Assembly: GCA_035532535.1 (NCBI GenBank)
Contig: DATKQT010000013.1
Location: 1 to 37,627 of the forward strand
Direction of reading: 5' to 3'
Length of the DNA stretch: 37,627 bases
DNA from: Palsa-739 sp035532535
GTDB taxonomy: Bacteria > Actinomycetota > Thermoleophilia > Gaiellales > Gaiellaceae
The notes below the pieces were generated by a model that ran no database searches, had not been told where the DNA came from, and saw nothing but the letters and a program-made list of their open reading frames with translations. The position numbers and the translations under genes are program-made. Below are positions 31,639 through 37,627 of the stretch, in pieces (the stretch's first letter is position 1; every line of letters starts with the position of its first letter).

Positions 31639-32912
31639 ACGGCTTCTTCGCGACTCCGTGTCAGGAGCCGGCGCACGAGATGGAGCGCCATCACGGCGCT
31701 GCGCGCACGGATGGAACCGCGGTCGCCGGGGAACGTGAACTCACGGGCCACGCCGCCGTCCGGCCCCTCGGCGTGGAGATACACGAGGCCGACCGGCTTC
31801 TCCGGCGTCCCGCCGCCCGGGCCTGCGACCCCCGTGACCGCAACCGCCACGTCTGCGCCGAGCCGCTCGCGCGCGCCGCGCGCCATCGCCTCCGCCACGT
31901 CCGCCGACACCGCGCCTTTCGCCTCGAGCAGCACCGCAGGAACGCCGAGCTGCGCCTCTTTCACCGAGTTCGCGTACGCAACGACGCCGCCGACGAAGAC
32001 GTCGCTCGCGCCGGGGATGGACGTGAGGCGTGACGCGACGATCCCACCGGTCTCGGACTCCGCCGTTGCGAGCGTCAGCCCTCGCGCGCGCACGAGCGCG
32101 AGGACGTGCTCCTCGATCGGGCGCTCGTCGCGCGAGTACAGCCACTGCTCGATCGGCGGCAGGAGCGCCGACTCGAGCGCGTCGGCGCGCTCCTCCGCTC
32201 CGGGCTCGACGACGAGGTCGACGTGGATCTCGAAGTCGCGCGCGCAGATGGTCGCCTCCACCCCGTCGCCGTCGCCACCCGCTTCCGCCAACGCGCGCGC
32301 GACTGCAGACTCGCTGACGCCGAAAAAGCGGAGCACGCGCCGGCCCGGAGGCTGCGTGCGTGCCAGCACCGCACGGAAGGCCTCGGTCTCGAGCGCGTTC
32401 GGCCACAGGCGCTGCAGCTCCGACGGCGGGCCCGGGAGCACGACCACGACGCGCCCCCCGTCGTGGGCGGCGAGGAGACCCGGCGCCGTGCCGGCGAGCC
32501 CGAGCGACACCGCGCCGTCGGGGATGGTCGCCTGTTTCGTCACGCCGCTCTGGAAGTCGGCATACGGCCGCTTGAGCCGCTCCGCTGCTGCGCGCGAGAC
32601 CGCTTCGATCTGGCGCTCGAGCTCGGCGTCGACATGCAGGTCGCGTCCGAGCGCGCGGGCGACCATCTCGACCGTGCGGTCGTCGTGTGTCGGTCCGAGG
32701 CCGCCGGAGATGAGACAGACCTCGGCGGCGACGCCTTCGGCGACGGCCGCCGCCAGCTCCTCCGGTGCGTCGCCGACAATGACGATCCGCGCCGGTTCGA
32801 GGCCCAGCCGGAGCGCCTCGGCCGCGAGGAACGGGCCGTTGCGGTCGGTGCGCTCGCCGCGCACGAGCTCGCTGCCCGTGACGACGACGATCGCGCGGGG
32901 CCGGCCCGTCAA
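31635..32912 (-). CDS. cinA: CinA-family protein (nicotinamide-nucleotide amidase)
   Basis: A two-domain protein of about 425 aa. The N-terminal MoCF/COG1058 domain (TGSELVRGERTDRNG, SGGLGPTHDDRTVE) has ADP-ribose pyrophosphatase activity in relatives. The C-terminal PncC domain (LATAESETGGIVASRLTSIPG, VTGVAGPGGGTPEKPVG) deamidates NMN, recycling pyridine nucleotides. The canonical (S/T)CTGG of PncC reads SETGG here. The TTG start at 32912 overlaps the upstream stop (TTGA). It sits near nrtR and nadBCA, a fitting NAD context. Confidence 0.92.
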   Translation of the reverse strand: MTGRPRAIVVVTGSELVRGERTDRNGPFLAAEALRLGLEPARIVIVGDAPEELAAAVAEGVAAEVCLISGGLGPTHDDRTVEMVARALGRDLHVDAELERQIEAVSRAAAERLKRPYADFQSGVTKQATIPDGAVSLGLAGTAPGLLAAHDGGRVVVVLPGPPSELQRLWPNALETEAFRAVLARTQPPGRRVLRFFGVSESAVARALAEAGGDGDGVEATICARDFEIHVDLVVEPGAEERADALESALLPPIEQWLYSRDERPIEEHVLALVRARGLTLATAESETGGIVASRLTSIPGASDVFVGGVVAYANSVKEAQLGVPAVLLEAKGAVSADVAEAMARGARERLGADVAVAVTGVAGPGGGTPEKPVGLVYLHAEGPDGGVAREFTFPGDRGSIRARSAVMALHLVRRLLTRSREEAV

Positions 32913-33580
32913 CCGGCGAGCGCGGTGCTCGACGGCGTCACGAGCACGGTCAGCGTCTTGCGTCCAGGGAGCGAGACCGCCTTGCCGTTCAACGTCATCC
33001 GCAGGCCGTTCTGGTGACGAATCCGCACCCAGAAGCGCTTGCCCATGACGAGGTTCGACTCGCCCGAGCGAAGCGTGCCTTCGTACAACACCGAGCCCGT
33101 CGAAGAGCCACGGCGCACCTCGATGTACGTCCCCGCTCCGGTAAATCCCAGCCCCTGGGGCGCGGACACCTGCGGAAGCAGAGTTCGCGTCGGGCTCGAC
33201 GTGCCGCCGAACTTCCACGCGACGATGACGAGCGCAGCGAGCGCCGTCATGCCGACGAGCGCGAGCACCACCGCGCGCCGCTCAAAGCTCAGATCGTGCT
33301 GACGGTGCCTCGAGCGGCGGTGCGCGGGCGCGTCGACGAAGGCCTCTGCGACGAAGCGCGACTCGTACTCGTCCACGTACAGCTGCCCGTCGAGACCGAG
33401 GAAGTCGGCATAGGCGTGGAGGAAGCCCTTGACGTACGTCTCCGCCGGCAGGACGTCGAAGTGCTCCTCCTCGAGCGCGCGCAGGTACTTGGCGCGGATC
33501 TTCGTCGCGAGCTCGGCCTGCGAGAACTCGAGACCTTGCCGGGTACGGGCCTCGCGGAGGCTGTTGCCGAGCTCGAACAC
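32909..33580 (-). CDS. RodZ-like helix-turn-helix membrane protein
   Basis: A 223-residue single-pass protein. The cytoplasmic N-terminal HTH_25 domain (LGNSLREARTRQGLEFSQAE, then ALEEEHFDVLPAETYVKGFL) is of the type that contacts MreB in RodZ. A basic linker and one membrane helix (about 103-123) follow, and the extracytoplasmic C-terminus is a small beta domain of the DUF4115 kind (YIEVRRGSSTGSVLYEGTL). A cell-shape role is inferred by family only. The GTG start directly follows the nrtR stop and the stop overlaps cinA by TTGA. Confidence 0.85.
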   Translation of the reverse strand: MFELGNSLREARTRQGLEFSQAELATKIRAKYLRALEEEHFDVLPAETYVKGFLHAYADFLGLDGQLYVDEYESRFVAEAFVDAPAHRRSRHRQHDLSFERRAVVLALVGMTALAALVIVAWKFGGTSSPTRTLLPQVSAPQGLGFTGAGTYIEVRRGSSTGSVLYEGTLRSGESNLVMGKRFWVRIRHQNGLRMTLNGKAVSLPGRKTLTVLVTPSSTALAG

Positions 33581-34285
33581 CTAGCGAATGATTGTAGGCG
33601 GACGGAGGACGGCGAACTGGTCGGTGATCTCGAGCGTCGTCGAGCCGAAGCGATACAGGGCCGCCGGACGGCCGCCGCCACTCCCGTAGTGCCGCTGCTC
33701 GCCCGTGTCCTCGAGGAGCCGGCGGCGCAGGAGGACGCGCTGGAGGTTCGTCGCCGACACCGGGTGGCCGAGCGCGGCCGTGTACAAGTCGCGCAGCTCC
33801 GCCATCGTGAAGACGCGGGGCGCGAGCGCAAAGCCGAGGTTCGTGTACGAGAGCTTCCCGCGCAGCCGCTCGCGGGCGGCCAGCAGGATCGGCTCGTGGT
33901 CGTAGGCGAGCGGCGGCAACTCGTCGAGCGGATGCCAGCGCGTGTCGGGCGGCAGCGCCGGGTCCGCATCACTCGGGACGAGACCGAGGAACGCGGTGGC
34001 GAGCTCGCGGTGCGCAGGGTTCCGTCCGGGGTCGCTGCGGGTCTCCAGCTGCTCGAGGTGCGACACCTCCCGGACGTCCACCTTGGCCGCGAGGTGCCGG
34101 CGCACCGATTCCTCCAGCGTCTCGTCCGCCTCCAGCGTGCCGCCGGGCAGCGCCCAGAAGCCGGCGTAGGGCTCCCGCGCGCGCTGCCACAGGAGCGCCT
34201 GCAAGCGGCCGTCCCGCACCTGGAGGACGGCTGCGAGAACCGCGTGCACGGCTGTTTTCGCTCGGGAGTCGGGAACCGTGTACAC
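33581..34285 (-). CDS. nrtR: NrtR-type transcriptional regulator of NAD metabolism
   Basis: A Nudix-winged-helix regulator of about 234 aa. The Nudix region (LPGGTLEADETLEES, then VRRHLAAKVDV) keeps the fold but has lost the catalytic Glu residues of REUXEE (H, A and K instead), as in NrtR sensors that bind ADP-ribose without cleaving it. The C-terminal winged helix includes HPVSATNLQRVLLRR and GRPAALYRF. It is divergent from nadB-nadC-nadA across 20 bases, which supports a repressor of de novo NAD synthesis. The GTG at 34285 lies 8 bases after a -10 box and inside the palindrome GTGTACAC, so autoregulation is plausible. Confidence 0.88.
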   Translation of the reverse strand: MYTVPDSRAKTAVHAVLAAVLQVRDGRLQALLWQRAREPYAGFWALPGGTLEADETLEESVRRHLAAKVDVREVSHLEQLETRSDPGRNPAHRELATAFLGLVPSDADPALPPDTRWHPLDELPPLAYDHEPILLAARERLRGKLSYTNLGFALAPRVFTMAELRDLYTAALGHPVSATNLQRVLLRRRLLEDTGEQRHYGSGGGRPAALYRFGSTTLEITDQFAVLRPPTIIR

Positions 34286-34292
34286 TCGCCCA

Positions 34293-34299
34293 TAGGTTA
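34293..34299. promoter_or_regulatory. Shared two-way -10 box TAGGTTA (nrtR / nadBCA)
   Basis: Forward TAGGTT (34293-34298) ends 7 bases before the nadB TTG at 34306; reverse TAACCT (34299-34294) ends 8 bases before the nrtR GTG at 34285. The box is flanked by a direct repeat TCGCC (34286-34290 and 34300-34304), and the palindrome GTGTACAC (34278-34285) adjoins it. Any NrtR operator must be here or inside the coding starts. Confidence 0.55.
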
Positions 34300-34305
34300 T
34301 CGCCT

Positions 34306-35643
34306 TTGAGGAAGAAACTGCATCTCGACCTCGCGGTCGTCGGTGCCGGAGTCGCCGGCTTGACCGCTGCGCTGACCGGCGCCGACGCCGGCGCATCGGT
34401 CCTCGTCCTCGCGAAGGGCGCCGTCGACTCCTCCAACAGCTGGGCCGCCCAGGGCGGCGTGGCGGCAGCGGTCGGCCCCGACGACGACCCCTCGCTGCAC
34501 GCGGCGGACACGCTCGCCGCCGGCCGCGGGCTCTGCCGCGAGAGCGCCGTCGAGCTCCTCACCCGCGAAGCGCCGGAACGGATCGCCGAGCTCGTCGAGC
34601 TCGGGGTGAAGTTCGACGAGGGCCTCGCCCGCGAGGGCGGCCACTCCCGCAGCCGTGTCGTGCACGCGGGCGGCGCCGAGACCGGCCGCCGCATCGCCGA
34701 GGTGCTCGCCGCACGCGTGCAGGAGCACCCGCGCATCCGCATCGTCGCGGGCGAGCGCGTCGACTCCATCTCCTCGCTCGCGGGACGGCCGGTCATCCTC
34801 GCCACCGGCGGCTATGCCGCGCTGTGGGAGCGGACGACGAACCCGCGCGGCGCGACCGGCGAAGGGCTGCTCCTCGCGCACGGCGCAGGCGCTGCGCTCG
34901 CCGACCTCGAGCTCGTGCAGTTCCATCCCACCGCGCTACTCGACGACGGCTTCCTCCTCTCGGAAGCGCTGCGCGGCGCCGGCGCGACGCTCCTGGACGA
35001 GGCCGGAGAGCGCTTCACCGACGAGCTTGCGCCGCGGGACGTCGTCGCGCGCGCGATCGCCGCTCGCAACAGCGCGTCGCTCGATCTCCGCAGCATCGAG
35101 CGCGACCGGTATCCGACGCTGATGGCGACGCTCGCTCGCGCCGGCTACGACCCGGCCGGCGAGCCGATCCCCGTCTCCCCAGCCGCGCACTACGCGATCG
35201 GCGGCGTCGTCACCGATCTCGAGGGCCGAACGGACGTGCCCGGCTTGTACGCGGCCGGCGAGTGCGCATGCACGGGTGTGCACGGCGCCAACCGGCTCGC
35301 GTCGAATTCGCTGCTCGAGTGCCTCGTCTTCGGCCGCCGCGCAGCGCTCGCCGCGCTGGACGGGCCGCCGGTGTCGGACACCGGCCACACACGTTTGACG
35401 CCCGCGGCGGACGCCGGGCATGCGCTCTGGGAGAACGCCGGCCTGATCCGCAGCGCGACGGGGCTCGAGCGGCTGCTCGACTCCCCCGCCGACCTCGTTC
35501 GCCTCATCGCTCGCAGCGCGCTCGCGCGCACCGAGAGTCGTGGCGTGCACTTCCGCGAGGACTTCCCCGCCGAGGACGACGCCCTCGCCGGTCACCTCGT
35601 CATTCATCCCGGCGGCAACCCGGAGCTGGAGCCATGGAGCTGA
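34306..35643 (+). CDS. nadB: L-aspartate oxidase, compact form
   Basis: A flavoenzyme oxidising L-aspartate to iminoaspartate, the first step to quinolinate. FAD-binding start LAVVGAGVAGLTAAL, SSNSWAAQGGVAAAV, the REGGHSRSRVVHAGG substrate loop, PAAHYAIGGVVTDLEGRTDVPGLYAAGE and GVHGANRLASNSLLE are all typical. At 445 aa it is shorter than the usual 500-540: the strand excursion before VILATGG and the C-terminal helical domain are reduced. The TTG start lies 7 bases after a -10 box without a Shine-Dalgarno sequence. It overlaps nadC by 10 bases. Confidence 0.93.
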   Translation: MRKKLHLDLAVVGAGVAGLTAALTGADAGASVLVLAKGAVDSSNSWAAQGGVAAAVGPDDDPSLHAADTLAAGRGLCRESAVELLTREAPERIAELVELGVKFDEGLAREGGHSRSRVVHAGGAETGRRIAEVLAARVQEHPRIRIVAGERVDSISSLAGRPVILATGGYAALWERTTNPRGATGEGLLLAHGAGAALADLELVQFHPTALLDDGFLLSEALRGAGATLLDEAGERFTDELAPRDVVARAIAARNSASLDLRSIERDRYPTLMATLARAGYDPAGEPIPVSPAAHYAIGGVVTDLEGRTDVPGLYAAGECACTGVHGANRLASNSLLECLVFGRRAALAALDGPPVSDTGHTRLTPAADAGHALWENAGLIRSATGLERLLDSPADLVRLIARSALARTESRGVHFREDFPAEDDALAGHLVIHPGGNPELEPWS

Positions 35644-36461
35644 CACAGGCCGACGTCGACCGCGTCATCGCTGCGGCGCTGGCCGAGGACGTCGGCACCG
35701 GCGACCGCACAACCGCCGCGCTCGTCCCCGCCGACGCACGCTGCCGCGCTCAGCTCCTGCTCGAGGAGCCCGGCGTCGTGTGCGGCGTGTCAATCGCGGC
35801 CGCCGTGTTCCGCGCCGTCGACCCGTCCGTTCGCGTCGAGACGCTCGTCGAGGACGGAACGGCCGTCACCGAGGTCCCCGCACGCCTCGCCGAGATCGAA
35901 GGGGCGGCGCGCGCCGTCCTCACGGGCGAGCGCGTCGCGCTCAACCTCCTCGGCCGGCTGTGCGGTATCGCCTCGCTCACACACCGCTACGTTGAGCTCG
36001 CGAACGGAACCGGTGCGACGATCCTCGACACGCGCAAGACGACGCCCGGCCTGCGCGCGCTGGAGAAATACGCCGTGCGCTGCGGCGGCGGCGCGAACCA
36101 CCGCGCCGGCCTGTACGACGCGATCCTCGTCAAGGAGAACCACCTGCGCATCGCCGGCGGGATCACGGCCGCGGTCGCCACGTTGAACGGCAGCCCCGGC
36201 GTCGAGGTCGAGGCCGAGACGCTCGCCCAGGTGCAGGAAGCCCTCGACGCCGGCGTTGGCCGGATCCTTCTCGACAACATGAGCCCCGACCAGGTCGCGC
36301 AAGCGGTGACGCTGACCGCCGGACGCGCCGAGCTGGAAGCGTCGGGCGGCATCTCGCTCGCCACCGTGCACAGCTATGCCGAGACGGGCGTCGACTTCAT
36401 CTCCGTGGGCGCGCTCACGCACGGCGCGCGCTCACTCCACGTCTCACTGGAGGTCGAATGA
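35634..36461 (+). CDS. nadC: Nicotinate-nucleotide pyrophosphorylase (quinolinate phosphoribosyltransferase)
   Basis: Converts quinolinate and PRPP to nicotinate mononucleotide, CO2 and PPi. 275 aa, normal length. Typical segments: EDVGTGDRTTAALVP, GERVALNLLGRLCGIAS, ILDTRKTTPGLRALEKYAV (Arg/Lys binding quinolinate), GGGANHRAGLYDAILVKENH, EVEAETLAQ, LLDNMSPDQ and LEASGGISL. ATG 35634 lies inside the nadB end, and the stop overlaps nadA by ATGA. Confidence 0.96.
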   Translation: MELTQADVDRVIAAALAEDVGTGDRTTAALVPADARCRAQLLLEEPGVVCGVSIAAAVFRAVDPSVRVETLVEDGTAVTEVPARLAEIEGAARAVLTGERVALNLLGRLCGIASLTHRYVELANGTGATILDTRKTTPGLRALEKYAVRCGGGANHRAGLYDAILVKENHLRIAGGITAAVATLNGSPGVEVEAETLAQVQEALDAGVGRILLDNMSPDQVAQAVTLTAGRAELEASGGISLATVHSYAETGVDFISVGALTHGARSLHVSLEVE

Positions 36462-37387
36462 CCGTCACCACCTTGCACGAGGAGATTCGCGAGCTCGCGC
36501 GCACGCGCGACGCGGTCATCCTCGCCCACAACTATCAGCGCCCCGAGGTGCAGGACGTGGCCGACTACGTCGGCGACTCGCTCGGCCTCTCGCGTCAGGC
36601 GGCCGCAACCGACGCCGACGTGATCGTGTTCTGCGGCGTCCACTTCATGGCGGAGACGGCGGCGATCCTCAGTCCGGAGAAGACCGTGCTCCTCCCCGAC
36701 CTCGGCGCCGGCTGCTCGCTCGCCGCATCGATCACGGGGGACCAGCTGCGCGAGTGGAAGGAGAAGCACCCCGGCGCCGTCGTCGTGTCCTACGTGAACA
36801 CGACCGCAGATGTGAAGGCGGAGACCGACTACTGCTGCACATCCGGCAACGCGCAGCAGGTGATCGAAGCGATCCCGGCGGACCAGGAGATCCTCTTCCT
36901 ACCGGACATGTACCTCGGGCTCTGGCTCGAGCGCGTCACCGGACGGAAGCTGACCATCTGGCTGGGCGAATGTCACGTGCACGCCGGCATCCGGCCCGCG
37001 GACATCGAGCGCTGGGAGCGCGAGGCGCCGGACGCCGAGCTGCTCGTGCACCCGGAGTGCGGCTGCGCGAGTCAGGCGATGGCGTTCGGGAGCGAGCGAA
37101 CGAAGATCCTCTCGACGGAGAAGATGGTCGACTACGCGCGGCGCTCTCCGAAGCAGCGATTTCTCGTCGCCACCGAAACGGGCATCCTCCACCGCCTCGA
37201 GAAGGAAGCGCCGGGGAAGACGTTCGAGCCCGTCCGCGAGGATGCCGTCTGCCGCTTCATGAAGGTGACGACGCTGGAGAAGGTGCTCGACTCGCTCGTC
37301 GAGATGCAACATCGCATCACCGTCGAGCCGGAGATCGCCGACCGGGCGCGGCTCGCGATCGAGCGCATGGTCGCGATTGGGGCCTAG
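36458..37387 (+). CDS. nadA: Quinolinate synthase
   Basis: A [4Fe-4S] enzyme condensing iminoaspartate from NadB with dihydroxyacetone phosphate to quinolinate. 309 aa, the usual triple-fold length. The cluster cysteines are expected at C59 (FCGVHFMAET), C126/C127 (YCCTSGN) and C201/C203 (PECGCAS); ILAHNYQRPEVQ near the N-terminus binds substrate. ATG 36458 overlaps the nadC stop. It is the last gene of nadB-nadC-nadA, probably under NrtR control. Confidence 0.96.
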   Translation: MTVTTLHEEIRELARTRDAVILAHNYQRPEVQDVADYVGDSLGLSRQAAATDADVIVFCGVHFMAETAAILSPEKTVLLPDLGAGCSLAASITGDQLREWKEKHPGAVVVSYVNTTADVKAETDYCCTSGNAQQVIEAIPADQEILFLPDMYLGLWLERVTGRKLTIWLGECHVHAGIRPADIERWEREAPDAELLVHPECGCASQAMAFGSERTKILSTEKMVDYARRSPKQRFLVATETGILHRLEKEAPGKTFEPVREDAVCRFMKVTTLEKVLDSLVEMQHRITVEPEIADRARLAIERMVAIGA

Positions 37388-37395
37388 CCACCGGG

Positions 37396-37486
37396 CGGTA
37401 CTAGGTACGCAAACGGCAGTGTCACGTATTGCGCCGCTTGCTCTGTTAGACCGGGACTATCCCGTGACACTCACGTGCCGGTACTA
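37396..37486. repeat. MITE-like repeat structure between nadA and the IS5-type element
   Basis: The eight-base direct repeat CGGTACTA (37396-37403 and 37479-37486) flanks 75 bases that contain a perfect nine-base inverted repeat AGTGTCACG / CGTGACACT (37418-37426 and 37463-37471) and the hairpin CGGGA-CTA-TCCCG (37452-37464). This resembles remains of a small mobile element with target duplication, but the inverted repeats do not abut the direct repeats. Confidence 0.4.
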
Positions 37487-37487
37487 A

Positions 37488-37627
37488 GGGCCTATCCCGG
37501 TTGGGTTGCGGCGAGGAGCGCACGGCGGGCTTTCTTGAAGGCGATCAGGCCGCTGGCGAGTTGAAGTAAGGCGAGGTGGTTCTCGTCTTTCTTGCACCAG
37601 CGGATGAGGATGCCGCGGTTTCGGTTC
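37488..37627 (-). mobile_element. End of an IS5-type insertion sequence, cut by the window edge
   Basis: The transposase C-terminus reads off the right edge. Its stop codon lies a few bases from GGGCCTATCCCGG (37488-37500), the likely terminal repeat. The bases just outside are CTAA, compatible with a TNA/CTAG-type target, but the other end is not visible, so boundaries are provisional. Confidence 0.6.
37492..37627 (-). CDS. IS5-family transposase, C-terminal fragment (partial at window edge)
   Basis: The visible 44 C-terminal residues (NRGILIRWCKKDENHL, then LLQLASGLIAFKKARRALL) match the ending of IS5-type (IS4-like DDE) transposases, where the last catalytic part is followed by an RWxKKxENyLAxLxLA helix. 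The DDE residues lie beyond the window. The stop codon is TAG at 37494-37492. It is partial only because the window ends; whether the gene is intact cannot be seen. Confidence 0.72.
   Translation of the reverse strand, partial: NRNRGILIRWCKKDENHLALLQLASGLIAFKKARRALLAATQPG

Overview
The window is GC-rich, gene-dense DNA that reads as an actinobacterial chromosome. The best fit is the deep-branching class Thermoleophilia (Gaiellales or Solirubrobacterales type); this is an inference from gene content, not a measured placement. Supporting signs are MurT/GatD, an NrtR-type regulator beside nadB-nadC-nadA, a succinylase-branch dapE-dapC-dapD run, the miaB / miaA-dapF / hflX group, recA-recX next to an RNase Y gene, many GTG and TTG starts, and TANNNT -10 boxes lying 6-9 bases before start codons, which suggests leaderless mRNAs. 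No rRNA, tRNA or CRISPR was seen.

Layout. (1) 139-1378: a structurally complete IS630-family element with recognisable inverted repeats and TA target duplication. (2) 1425-3824: a small accessory patch with a cysteine-rich protein, two small membrane proteins, a short ORF, several hairpins, an AT-rich pocket with two DnaA-box-like sites, and a wrecked VOC/glyoxalase gene. (3) 3897-5825: two sigma-70 genes facing each other with abutting stop codons. (4) 5909-7975: a stand-alone class II glutamine amidotransferase, a cupin protein, and a homing-endonuclease-associated-repeat protein. (5) 8011-10148: murT-gatD (lipid II amidation). (6) 13489-10145, minus strand: hflX-dut-nudix-OLD ATPase/Toprim, overlapping throughout. 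(7) 13501-16339: dapE-dapC-dapD, facing miaA-dapF (17900-16361) across a set of hairpins; this DapF lacks both catalytic cysteines. (8) 17915-18892: an UPF0104 membrane protein, facing miaB. (9) 20226-24446: a DMT permease, a membrane protein and a DrrA/B-like ABC exporter with two permeases. (10) 24514-27557: a GT2 glycosyltransferase and a secreted GH3 glycosidase. (11) 34285-27561, minus strand: nrtR - RodZ-like - cinA - thpR - recA - recX - rny. (12) 34306-37387: nadB-nadC-nadA, divergent from nrtR. (13) 37388-37627: a repeat-rich spacer and the 3' end of an IS5-type transposase cut by the window edge.

How it works together. The core is housekeeping: lysine/DAP synthesis and lipid II amidation feed peptidoglycan; miaA and miaB act in succession on tRNA A37; recA/recX/thpR/cinA/rny cover DNA and RNA maintenance; nadBCA makes quinolinate and nicotinate mononucleotide under a probable NAD-status sensor. 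Genes are packed very tightly: four-base ATGA/GTGA/TTGA overlaps inside operons, overlapping or abutting stop codons at convergent junctions, and divergent starts only 11-35 bases apart.

The most interesting pattern is that three of these divergent gaps hold the self-overlapping seven-base box TANNNTA, which gives a -10 element on both strands at once (7982-7988, 20211-20217, 34293-34299). The next most interesting are the DapF with serine in place of both active-site cysteines, a probable CTG start sharing a two-way Shine-Dalgarno palindrome with miaA, and an OLD-family nuclease coupled to dUTPase and Nudix genes.
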